A stretch of 64,000 nucleotides of DNA, from contig NC_135134.1 in assembly GCF_051014445.1 (NCBI RefSeq), positions 28,771,672 to 28,835,671 on the forward strand. The letters run 5' to 3'. The stretch's first letter is position 1. Every line of letters starts with the position of its first letter. Positions 46,745 through 60,100 of the stretch are shown here, one piece after another. Source of the stretch: Colletes latitarsis (lineage: Eukaryota > Arthropoda > Insecta > Hymenoptera > Colletidae). The notes beneath the pieces are model-generated. The model ran no database searches and was not told the origin of the DNA. It saw only the letters and a list, made by a program, of their open reading frames with translations. The position numbers and the translations under genes were made by a program.

Positions 46745-49700
46745 CAACAAGTATGTGAAGAATGCGAAGGTATGAGTCTGATGAGGGAAAATCCCAGGCC
46801 TAACCTAGACCTAACATGCGTTATCCTCAAAAATATTGATCGAAACCAGGTTTAATCGTCTGTTTTAGTGTGGTACCACATTACTACGTGATCCAATCCA
46901 GAAAAAGCCCAGGATCTAGCCAACAAGTATGAGAAATATGCGAAAGTATGAGCCTGATGAGGGCAAATCCTAGACCTAACCCAGACCTAACACGCGTTAC
47001 CCTCTAAAATATTTATCAAGACCAGGTTTAATTGACACTTTCAGTGTGGTACCACATTACTACGTGATCCAAACCAGAAGAAACCCAGGATCTGTTCAAC
47101 AAGTTTGTAAAGAATGCGAAAGTATGAGTCTGATGAGGGCAAATACTAGAACTAACCTAGACCTAACATGTGTAATCCTCTAAAATATTGGCGGAACCCA
47201 GGTTTAATTGACAGTTTCGGTGTGGTACCACATTACTACGTGATCCAATCCAGAAAAAGCCCAGGATCTAGCCAACAAGTATGAGAAATATGCGAAAGTA
47301 TGAGCCTGATGAGGGCAAATCCTAGACCTAGCCCAGACATAACATGCGTTATCCTCTAAAATTTTGATCGAAACCAGGTTTAATGGACTGTTTCAGTGTG
47401 GTACCACTTTACTACGTGATCCAAAGCAGAAAAAACCCTCGATCAGGTCGACATGTATGTTAAAACTGCGAAAGTATGACCCTGATGAGGGCAAATCCTA
47501 GACCTAACCTAGACCTAACATGTGTTATCCACTAAAATATTAATCGAAACTGGGTTTAATGATCTGTTTCAGTGTGGTACCACATTACTACGTGATCGAA
47601 ACCAGAAAAAACCCAGAATATGTTCAAGAAGTATGTGAAGAATGCGAAAGTATGAGACTGATGAGGGCAAATCCTAGACCTAACATGTGTAATCCTCTAA
47701 AATATTGACGGAAACCAGGTTTAATTGACAGTTTCAGTGTGGTAACACATTACTACGTGATCCAATCCAGAAAAAGCCGAGGATCTAGCCAACAAGTATG
47801 AGAAATATGCGAAAGTATGAGCCTGATGAGGGCAAATCCTAGACCTGGCCCAGACCTAACACGCGTTACCCTCTAAAGTATTTATCGAAACCAGGTTTCA
47901 TGGACTGTTTCAGTGTGGTACCACATTACTACGTGATCCAAACCAGAAAAAGCCCAGGATCTCTTCAACAAGTTTGTGAAAAACTCGACAGTATGAGCCT
48001 GATGAGTGCAAATCCCAGAACTGTCCCAGACCTAACTTGCGTTATCCTATAAAATATTGATCGAAACCAGGTTTAATTAACTGTTTCAGTGTGGTACCAC
48101 TTTACGACGTGATACAAAGCAGAAAAAACCATCGATCAGGTTTACATGTATGTTAAAACTGCGAAAGTATGACCCTGATGAGGGCAAATCCCAGACCTAA
48201 CCTAGACTTAACATGTGTTATCCTCTAAAATATTAATCGAACCCAGGCTTAATGGTCTGTTTCAGTGTGGTACCGCATTACTACGTGATCGAAACAAGAA
48301 AAAACCCAGGATCTGTTCAAGAATTATGTGAAGAATGCGAAAGTATGATACTGATAAGGGCAAATCCTAGACCTAACCTAGACCTAACATGTGTTATCCT
48401 CTAAAATATTGACGGAAACCACGTTTAAATGACAGTTTCAGTGTGGTACAACATTCCAACGTGATCCAATCCAGAAAAGGCCCAGGATCTAGCAAACAAG
48501 TATGAGAAATATGCGAAAGTATGAGCCTGATGAGGGCAAATCCTAGACCTAACCCCGACCTAGCACGCGTTATCCTCTAAAATATTTATCGAAATCAGGT
48601 TTAATGGACTGTTTCAGTGTGGTACCACATTACTACGTGATCCAAACCAGAAAAAACCCAGGATCTGTTCAAGAAGTATGTGAAAAACGCGAAAGTATGA
48701 GCCTGATGAGGGCAAATCCCAGACCTATCCCAGACATAACTTGCGTTAGCCTCTAAAATATTTACCGAAACCAGGTTTAATTGACTGTTTTAGTGTGGTA
48801 CCACATTACTAAATGATCGAAACCAGAAAAAACCCAGGATCTGTTCAAGAATTATGTGCAGAATGCGAAAGTATGAGACTGATGAGGGCAAATCCCTGGC
48901 CTAAGCTAGACCTAACATGCGTTATCCTCTTAAATATTGATCGAAACCAGGTTTCATGGACAGTTTCAGTGTGGTACCACATTACTACGTGATCCAATCC
49001 AGAAAAAGCCCAGGATCTAGCCAACAAGAATGAGAAATATGCGAAAGTATGAGCCTGATGAGGGCAAATCCTAGACCTAGCCCAGACCTAACACGCGTTA
49101 TCCACTAAAATATTTATCAAGACTAGGTTTAATTGACTCTTTCAGTGTGGTACCACATTACTACGTGATCCAAACCAGTGGAAGCCTAGGATCTGGCCAA
49201 CAAGTATGAGAAATATGCGAAAGAATGAGCCTGATGAGGGCAAATCCTAGACCTAACCCAGACCTAACACGCGTTATCCTCTAAAATATTTATCAATACC
49301 AGGTTTAATTGACTGCTTCAGTGTGGTACCACATTACTACGTGATCCAAACCAGAAAAAATCCCAGGATCTGTTCAACAAGTATGTGAAAAATACGAAAA
49401 TATGACCCTGATGAGGGCAAATCCCAGACCTATCCCAGACCTAACTTGCGTTATCCTCTAAAATATTGATCGAAACCAGGTTTAATTGGCTGTTTCGGTG
49501 TGGTACCACATTACTACGTGATCCAAACCAGAAGAAACCCAGGATCTGTTCCACAAGTATGTGAAGAATGCGAAAGTATGAGTCTGATGAGGGAAAATCC
49601 CAGGCCTAACCTAGACCTAACATGCGTTATCCTCAAGGATATTGATCGAAACCATGTTTAATCGACTGTTTCAGTGTGGTACCACATTACTACGTGATCC

Positions 49701-52700
49701 AATCCAGAAAAAGCCCAGGATCTAGCCAACAAGTATGAGAAATATGCGAAAGTATGAGCCTCATGAGGGCAAATCCTAGACCTAACCCAGACCTAACACG
49801 CGAAATCCTCTAAAATATTTATCAAGTCCAGGTTTAATTGACTCTTTCAGTGTGGTACCACATTACCACGTGATCCAAACCAGAAGAAACCCAGGATCTG
49901 TTCAACAAGTATGTGAAGAATGCGAAAGTATGAGTCTGATGAGGGCAAATACTAGAACTAACCTAGACCTAACATGTGTAATCCTCTAAAATATTGGCGG
50001 AACCCAGGTTTAATTGACAGTCTCAGTGTGTTACCACATTACTACGTGATCCAATCCAGAAAAAGCCGAGGATCTAGCCAACAAGTATGAGAAATATGCG
50101 AAAGTATGAGCCTGATGAGGGCAAATCCTAGACCTGGCCCAGACCTAACATGCGTTATCCTCTAAAATATTGATCGAAACCAGGTTTAATTGGCTGTTTC
50201 AGTGTGGTACCACATTACTACGTGATCCAAACAAGAAGAAACCCAGGATCTGTTCAACAAGTATGTGAAGAATGCGAAGGTATGAGTCTGATGAGGGAAA
50301 ATCCCAGGCCTAACCTAGACCTAACATGCGTTATCCTCAAAAATATTGATCGAAACCAGGTTTAATCGTCTGTTTTAGTGTGGTACCACATTACTACGTG
50401 ATCCAATCCAGAAAAAGCCCAGGATCTAGCCAACAAGTATGAGAAATATGCGAAAGTATGAGCCTGATGAGGGCAAATCCTAGACCTAACCCAGACCTAA
50501 CACGCGTTATCCTCTAAAATATTTATCAATACCAGGTTTAATTGACACTTTCAGTGTGGTACCACATTACTACGTGATCCAAACCTGAAGAAACCCAGGA
50601 TCTGTTCAACAAGTATGTAAAGAATGCGAAAGTATGAGTCTGATGAGGGCAAATACTAGAACTAACCTAGACCTAACATGTGTAATCCTCTAAAATATTG
50701 GCGGAACCCAGGTTTAATTGACAGTTTCGGTGTGGTACCACATTACTACGTGATCCAATCCAGAAAAAGCCCAGGATCTAGCCAACAAGTATGAGAAATA
50801 TGCGAAAGTATGAGCCTGATGAGGGCAAATCCTAGACCTAGCCCAGACATAACATGCGTTATCCTCTAAAATATTGACCGAAACCAGGTTTAATGGACTG
50901 TTTCAGTGTGGTACCACTTTACTACGTGATCCAAAGCAGAAAAAACCCTCGATCAGGTCGACATGTATGTTAAAACTGCGAAAGTATGACCCTGATGAGG
51001 GCAAATCCTAGACCTAACCTAGACCTAACATGTGTTATCCACTAAAATATTAATCGAAACTGGGTTTAATGATCTGTTTCAGTGTGGTACCACATTACTA
51101 CGTGATCGAAACCAGAAAAAACCCAGAATATGTTCAAGAAGTATGTGAAGAATGCGAAAGTATGAGACTGATGAGGGCAAATCCTAGACCTAACATGTGT
51201 AATCCTCTAAAATATTGACGGAATCCAGGTTTAATGGTCTGTTTCAGTGTGGTACCGCATTACTACGTGATCGAAACAAGAAAAAACCCTGGATCTGTTC
51301 AAGACTTATGTGAAGAATGCGAAAGTATGATACTGATAAGGGCGAATCCTGGGCCTAACCTAGACCTAACATGTGTTACCCTCTAAAATATTGACGGAAA
51401 CCACGTTTAAATGACAGTTTCAGTGTGGTACAACATTACAACGTGATCCAATTCAGAAAAGGCCCAGGATCTAGCAAACAAGTATGAGAAATATGCGAAA
51501 GTATGAGCCTGATGAGGGCAAATCCTAGACCTAACCCAGACCTAACTTGCGTTATCCTCTAAAGTATTGATCGAAACCAGGTTGAATGGACTGTTTCTGT
51601 GTGGTACCACATTACTACGTGATCCAAACCAGAAGAAACCCAGGATCTGTTCAACAAGTATGTGAAGAATGCGAAAGTATGAGTCTGATGAGGGCAAATA
51701 CTAGAACTAACCTAGACCTAACATGTGTAATCCTCTAAAATATTGACGGAACCCAGGTTTAATTGACAGTTTCAGTGTGGTACCACATTACTACGAAATC
51801 CAATCCAGAAAAAGCCCAGGATCTGGCCAACAAGTATGAGAAATATGCGAAAGTATGAGCCTGATGAGGGCAAATCCTAGACCTAGCCCAGACCTAACTT
51901 GCGTTATCCTCTAAAGTATTGATCGAAACCAGGTTGAATGGACTGTTTCTGTGTGGTACCACATTACTACGTGATCCAAACCAGAAAAAGCCCAGGATCT
52001 AGCCAACAAGAATGAGAAATATGCGAAAGTATGACCCTGATGAGGGCAAATCCCAGACCTAACCTAGACTTAACATGTGTTATCCTCTAAAATATTAATC
52101 GAATCCAGGTTTAATTGACTGTTTCAGTGTGGTACCACATTACTACGTGATCCAAACCAGAAAAAGCCCAGGATCTAGCCAACAAGTATGTGAAGAATGC
52201 GAAGGTATGAGTCTGATGAGGGAAAATCCCAGGCCTAACCTAGACCTAACATGCGTTATCCTCAAAAATATTGATCGAAACCAGGTTTAATCGTCTGTTT
52301 CAGTGTGGTACCACATTACTACGTGATCCAATCCAGAAAAAGCCCAGGATCTAGCCAACAAGTATGAGAAATATGCGAAAGTATGAGCCTCATGAGGGCA
52401 AATCCTAGACCTAACCCAGACCTAACACGCGAAATCCTCTAAAATATTTATCAAGTCCAGGTTTAATTGACTCTTTCAGTGTGGTACCACATTACCACGT
52501 GATCCAAACCAGAAGAAACCCAGGATCTGTTCAACAAGTATGTGAAGAATGCGAAAGTATGAGTCTGATGAGGGCAAATACTAGAACTAACCTAGACCTA
52601 ACATGTGTAATCCTCTAAAATATTGGCGGAACCCAGGTTTAATTGACAGTCTCAGTGTGTTACCACATTACTACGTGATCCAATCCAGAAAAAGCCGAGG

Positions 52701-55700
52701 ATCTAGCCAACAAGTATGAGAAATATGCGAAAGTATGAGCCTGATGAGGGCAAATCCTAGACCTGGCCCAGACCTAACATGCGTTATCCTCTAAAATATT
52801 GATCGAAACCAGGTTTAGTTGGCTGTTTGAGTGTGGTACCACATTACTACGTGATCCAAACAAGAAGAAACCCAGGATCTGTTCAACAAGTATGTGAAGA
52901 ATGCGAAGGTATGAGTCTGATGAGGGAAAATCCCAGGCCTAACCTAGACCTAACATGCGTTATCCTCAAAAATATTGATCGAAACCAGGTTTAATCGTCT
53001 GTTTTAGTGTGGTACCACATTACTACGTGATCCAATCCAGAAAAAGCCCAGGATCTAACCCAACAAGTATGAGAAATATGCGAAAGTATGAGCCTGATGA
53101 GGGCAAATCCTAGACCTAACCCAGACCTAACACGCGTTATCCTCTAAAATATTTATCAATACCAGGTTTAATTGACACTTTCAGTGTGGTACCACATTAC
53201 TACGTGATCCAAACCTGAAGAAACCCAGGATCTGTTCAACAAGTATGTAAAGAATGCGAAAGTATGAGTCTGATGAGGGCAAATACTAGAACTAACCTAG
53301 ACCTAACATGTGTAATCCTCTAAAATATTGGCGGAACCCAGGTTTAATTGACAGTTTCGGTGTGGTACCACATTACTACGTGATCCAATCCAGAAAAAGC
53401 CCAGGATCTAGCCAACAAGTATGAGAAATATGCGAAAGTATGAGCCTGATGAGGGCAAATCCTAGACCTAGCCCAGACATAACATGCGTTATCCTCTAAA
53501 ATATTGACCGAAACCAGGTTTAATGGACTGTTTCAGTGTGGTACCACTTTACTACGTGATCCAAAGCAGAAAAAACCCTCGATCAGGTCGACATGTATGT
53601 TAAAACTGCGAAAGTATGACCCTGATGAGGGCAAATCCTAGACCTAACCTAGACCTAACATGTGTTATCCACTAAAATATTAATCGAAACTGGGTTTAAT
53701 GATCTGTTTCAGTGTGGTACCACATTACTACGTGATCGAAACCAGAAAAAACCCAGAATATGTTCAAGAAGTATGTGAAGAATGCGAAAGTATGAGACTG
53801 ATGAGGGCAAATCCTAGACCTAACATGTGTAATCCTCTAAAATATTGACGGAATCCAGGTTTAATGGTCTGTTTCAGTGTGGTACCGCATTACTACGTGA
53901 TCGAAACAAGAAAAAACCCTGGATCTGTTCAAGACTTATGTGAAGAATGCGAAAGTATGATACTGATAAGGGCGAATCCTGGGCCTAACCTAGACATAAC
54001 ATGTGTTACCCTCTAAAATATTGACGGAAACCACGTTTAAATGACAGTTTCAGTGTGGTACAACATTACAACGTGATCCAATTCAGAAAAGGCCCAGGAT
54101 CTAGCAAACAAGTATGAGAAATATGCGAAAGTATGAGCCTGATGAGGGAAAATCCTAGACCTAACCCAGACCTAACTTGCGTTATCCTCTAAAGTATTGA
54201 TCGAAACCAGGTTGAATGGACTGTTTCTGTGTGGTACCACATTACTACGTGATCCAAACCAGAAGAAACCCAGGATCTGTTCAACAAGTATGTGAAGAAT
54301 GCGAAAGTATGTGTCTGATGAGGGCAAATACTAGAACTAACCTAGACCTAACATGTGTAATCCTCTAAAATATTGACGGAACCCAGGTTTAATTGACAGT
54401 TTCAGTGTGGTACCACATTACTACGAAATCCAATCCAGAAAAAGCCCAGGATCTGGCCAACAAGTATGAGAAATATGCGAAAGTATGAGCCTGATGAGGG
54501 CAAATCCTAGACCTAGCCCAGACCTAACTTGCGTTATCCTCTAAAGTATTGATCGAAACCAGGTTGAATGGACTGTTTCTGTGTGGTACCACATTACTAC
54601 GTGATCCAAACCAGAAAAAGCCCAGGATCTAGCCAACAAGAATGAGAAATATGCGAAAGTATGACCCTGATGAGGGCAAATCCCAGACCTAACCTAGACT
54701 TAACATGTGTTATCCTCTAAAATATTAATCGAATCCAGGTTTAATTGACTGTTTCAGTGTGGTACCACATTACTACGTGATCCAAACCAGAAAAAGCCCA
54801 GGATCTAGCCAACAAGTATGTGAAGAATGCGAAGGTATGAGTCTGATGAGGGAAAATCCCAGGCCTAACCTAGACCTAACATGCGTTATCCTCAAAAATA
54901 TTGATCGAAACCAGGTTTAATCGTCTGTTTTAGTGTGGTACCACATTACTACGTGATCCAATCCAGAAAAAGCCCAGGATCTAGCCAACAAGTATGAGAA
55001 ATATGCGAAAGTATGAGCCTGATGAGGGCAAATCCTAGACCTAACCCAGACCTAACACGCGTTAACCTCTAAAATATTTATCAAGACCAGGTTTAATTGA
55101 CACTTTCAGTGTGGTACCACATTACTACGTGATCCAAACCAGAAGAAACCCAGGATCTGTTCAACAAGTATGTAAAGAATGCGAAAGTATGAGTCTGATG
55201 AGGGCAAATACTAGAACTAACCTAGACCTAACATGTGTAATCCTCTAAAATATTGGCGGAACCCAGGTTTAATTGACAGTTTCGGTGTGGTACCACATTA
55301 CTACGTGATCCAATCCAGAAAAAGCCCAGGATCTAGCCAACAAGTATGAGAAATATGCGAAAGTATGAGCCTGATGAGGGCAAATCCTAGACCTAGCCCA
55401 GACATAACATGCGTTATCCTCTAAAATTTTGATCGAAACCAGGTTTAATGGACTGTTTCAGTATGGTACCACTTTACTACGTGATCCAAAGCAGAAAAAA
55501 CCCTCGATCAGGTCGACATGTATGTTAAAACTGCGAAAGTATGACCCTGATGAGGGCAAATCCTAGACCTAACCTAGACCTAACATGTGTTATCCACTAA
55601 AATATTAATCGAAACTGGGTTTAATGATCTGTTTCAGTGTGGTACCACATTACTACGTGATCGAAACCAGAAAAAACCCAGAATATGTTCAAGAAGTATG

Positions 55701-57120
55701 TGAAGAATGCGAAAGTATGAGACTGATGAGGGCAAATCCTAGACCTAACATGTGTAATCCTCTAAAATATTGACGGAAACCAGGTTTAATTGACAGTTTC
55801 AGTGTGGTAACACATTACTACGTGATCCAATCCAGAAAAAGCCGAGGATCTAGCCAACAAGTATGAGAAATATGCGAAAGTATGAGCCTGATGAGGGCAA
55901 ATCCTAGACCTGGCCCAGACCTAACACGCGTTACCCTCTAAAGTATTTATCGAAACCAGGTTTCATGGACTGTTTCAGTGTGGTACCACATTACTACGTG
56001 ATCCAAACCAGAAAAAGCCCAGGATCTCTTCAACAAGTTTGTGAAAAACTCGACAGTATGAGCCTGATGAGTGCAAATCCCAGAACTGTCCCAGACCTAA
56101 CTTGCGTTATCCTATAAAATATTGATCGAAACCAGCTTTAATTAACTGTTTCAGTGTGGTACCACTTTACGACGTGATACAAAGCAGAAAAAACCATCGA
56201 TCAGGTTTACATGTATGTTAAAACTGCGAAAGTATGACCCTGATGAGGGCAAATCCCAGACCTAACCTAGACTTAACATGTGTTATCCTCTAAAATATTA
56301 ATCGAACCCAGGCTTAATGGTCTGTTTCAGTGTGGTACCGCATTACTACGTGATCGAAACAAGAAAAAACCCAGGATCTGTTCAAGAATTATGTGAAGAA
56401 TGCGAAAGTATGATACTGATAAGGGCAAATCCTAGACCTAACCTAGACCTAACATGTGTTATCCTCTAAAATATTGACGGAAACCACGTTTAAATGACAG
56501 TTTCAGTGTGGTACAACATTCCAACGTGATCCAATCCAGAAAAGGCCCAGGATCTAGCAAACAAGTATGAGAAATATGCGAAAGTATGAGCCTGATGAGG
56601 GCAAATCCTAGACCTAACCCCGACCTAGCACGCGTTATCCTCTAAAATATTTATCGAAATCAGGTTTAATGGACTGTTTCAGTGTGGTACCACATTACTA
56701 CGTGATCCAAACCAGAAAAAACCCAGGATCTGTTCAAGAAGTATGTGAAAAACGCGAAAGTATGAGCCTGATGAGGGCAAATCCCAGACCTATCCCAGAC
56801 ATAACTTGCGTTAGCCTCTAAAATATTTACCGAAACCAGGTTTAATTGACTGTTTTAGTGTGGTACCACATTACTACATGATCGAAACCAGAAAAAACCC
56901 AGGATCTGTTCAAGAATTATGTGAAGAATGCGAAAGTATGAGACTGATGAGGGCAAATCCCTGGCCTAAGCTAGACCTAACATGCGTTATCCTCTTAAAT
57001 ATTGATCGAAACCAGGTTTCATGGACAGTTTCAGTGTGGTACCACATTACTACGTGATCCAATCCAGAAAAAGCCCAGGATCTAGCCAACAAGAATGAGA
57101 AATATGCGAAAGTATGAGCC
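46745..57120. repeat. Dispersed duplication of about 2.3 kb, 8065 bp apart
   Basis: The block of about 46745-49055 recurs at about 54810-57120. Private variants such as TCTAAAATTTTGATCG (47361/55426) and CTGTTCAAGAATTATGTG (48841/56906) both have an offset of 8065. A following stretch (CTCAAGGATATTG at 49633/57521) has an offset of 7888, one monomer less, so a single-monomer deletion separates the copies. Confidence 0.8.
49700..55010. repeat. Recent tandem duplication, unit about 2630 bp (15 monomers)
   Basis: Sequence at about 49700-52380 is repeated at about 52330-55010 with a constant offset of 2629-2630 bp. Examples are ATTTATCAATACC at 50521/53151, ATCCTAGACCTAACATGTG at 51181/53811 and AAGTATTGATCG at 51914/54544. 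Differences are a handful of point changes and one 1-bp insertion (near 53057). It is the youngest large duplication seen in the window. Confidence 0.87.
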
Positions 57121-60100
57121 TCATGAGGGCAAATCCTAGACCTAACCCAGACCTTACACGCGAAATCCTCTAAAATATTTATCAAGTCCAGGTTTAATTG
57201 ACTCTTTCAGTGTGGTACCACATTACCACGTGATCCAAACCAGTGGAAGCCTAGGATCTGGCCAACAAGTATGAGAAATATGCGAAAGAATGAGCCTGAT
57301 GAGGGCAAATCCTAGACCTATCCCAGACCTAACTTGCGTTATCCTCTAAAATATTGATCGAAACCAGGTTTAATTGGCTGTTTCGGTGTGGTACCACATT
57401 ACTACGTGATCCAAACCAGAAGAAACCCAGGATCTGTTCCACAAGTATGTGAAGAATGCGAAAGTATGAGTCTGATGAGGGAAAATCCCAGGCCTAACCT
57501 AGACCTAACATGCGTTATCCTCAAGGATATTGATCGAAACCATGTTTAATCGACTGTTTCAGTGTGGTACCACATTACTACGTGATCCAATCCAGAAAAA
57601 GCCCAGGATCTAGCCAACAAGTATGAGAAATATGCGAAAGTATGAGCCTCATGAGGGCAAATCCTAGACCTAACCCAGACCTTACACGCGAAATCCTCTA
57701 AAATATTTATCAAGTCCAGGTTTAATTGACTCTTTCAGTGTGGTACCACATTACCACGTGATCCAAACCAGAAGAAACCCAGGATCTGTTCAACAAGTAT
57801 GTGAAGAATGCGAAAGTATGAGTCTGATGAGGGCAAATACTAGAACTAACCTAGACCTAACATGTGTAATCCTCTAAAATATTGGCGGAACCCAGGTTTA
57901 ATTGACAGTCTCAGTGTGTTACCACATTACTACGTGATCCAATCCAGAAAAAGCCGAGGATCTAGCCAACAAGTATGAGAAATATGCGAAAGTATGAGCC
58001 TGATGAGGGCAAATCCTAGACCTGGCCCAGACCTAACATGCGTTATCCTCTAAAATATTGATCGAAACCAGGTTTAATTGGCTGTTTCAGTGTGGTTCCA
58101 CATTACTACGTGATCGAAAACAGAAAAAACCCAGGATCTGTTCAACAAGTATGTGAAGAATGCGAAAGTATGTGTCTGATGAGGGAAAATTCCTGGCCTA
58201 ACCTGGTCCTAACGTTCGTTATCCTCTAAAATAATGATCGTAACCAGGATTAATTGACTGTTTCAGTGTGGTACCACATTACTACGTGATCCAAACAAGA
58301 AAAAGCCCAGGATCTCTTCAACAAGTTTGTGAAAATCGCGAAAGTATGAGCCTAATGAGTGCAAATCCCAGACCTGTCCCAGACATAACTTGCGTTATCC
58401 TATAAAATATTGATCGAAACCAGGTTTAATTGACTGTTTCAGTGTGGTACCACTTTACGACGTGATCCAAAGCAGAAAAAACCATCGATGTGGTTTACAT
58501 GTATGTTAAAACTGCGAAAGTATGACCCTGATGAGGGCAAATCCCAGACCTAACCCAGACCTAACACGCGTTATCCTCTAAAATATTTATCGAAATCAGG
58601 TTTAATGGACTGTTTCAGTGTGGTACCACATTACTACATGATCCAATCCAGAAAAAGCCCAGGATCTAGCCAACAAGTATGAGAAATATGCGAAAGTATG
58701 AGCCTGATGGGGGCAAATCCTAGACCTAACCCAGACCTATCACGCGTTATCCTCTAAAATATTTATCAAGACCAGGTTTAATTGACTCTTTCAGTGTTGT
58801 ACCACATTACTACGTGATCCAAACCAGTGGAAGCCTAGGATCTGGCCAACAAGTATGAGAAATATGCGAAAGAATGAGCCTGATGAGGGCAAATCCTAGA
58901 CCTAACCCAGACCTAACATGCGTTATCCTCAAAAATATTTATCAATCCCAGGTTTAATTTAATGTTTCAGTGTGGTGCCACATTACTACGTGATCCAAAC
59001 CAGAAAAAACCCAGGATCCGTTCAACAAGTATGTGAAGAATGCGAAAGTATGAGTCTGATGAGGGAAAATCCCAGGCCTAACCTAGACCTAACATGTGTT
59101 ATCCTCAAAAATATTGATCGAAACCAGGTTTAATCGACTGTTTTAGTGTGGTACCACATTACTACGTGATCCAATCCAGAAAAAGCCCAGGATCTAGCCA
59201 ACAAGTATGAGAAATATGCGAAAGTATGAGCCTGATGAGGGCAAATCCTAGACCTGGCCCAGACCTAACATGCGTTATCCTGTGAAATATTTATCAAGAC
59301 CATGTTTAATTGACACTTTCAGTGTGGTACCACATTACTACGTGATCCAAACCAGAAGAAACCCAGGATCTGTTCAACGAGTATGTGAAGAATGCGAAAG
59401 TATGAGTCTGATGAGGGCAAATACTAGAACTAACCTAGACCTAACATGTGTAATCCTCTAAAATATTGGCGGAACCCAGGTTTAATTGACAGTTTCGCTG
59501 TGGTACCACATTACTACGTGATCCAATCCAGAAAAAGCCCAGGATCTAGCCAACAAGTATGCGAAATATGCGAAAGTATGAGCCTGATGAGGGCAAATCC
59601 TAGACCTAACCCAGACCTAACACGCGTTATCCTCTAAAATATTGATCGAAACCAGGATTAATGGACTGTTTCAGTGTGGTACCACATTACTACGTGATCC
59701 AAAGCAGAAAAAACCCTCGATCAGGTCGACATGTATGTTGAAACTGCGAAAGTATGACCCTGATGAGGGCAAATCCCAGACCTAACCTAGACCTAACATG
59801 TGTTATCCACTAAAATATTAATCGAAACTGGGTTTAATGATCTGTTTCAGTGTGGTACCACATTACTACGTGTTCGAAACCAGAAAAAACCCAGCACCTG
59901 TTCAAGAAGTATGTGAAGAATGCGAAAGTATGAGACTGATGTGGGCAAATCCTAGACCTAACATGTGTAATCCTCTAAAATATTGACGGAAACCAGGTTT
60001 AATTGACAGTTTCAGTGTGGTAACACATTACCACGTGATCCAATCCAGAAAAAGCCGAGGATCTAGCCAACAAGTATGAGAAATATGCGAAAGTATGAGC

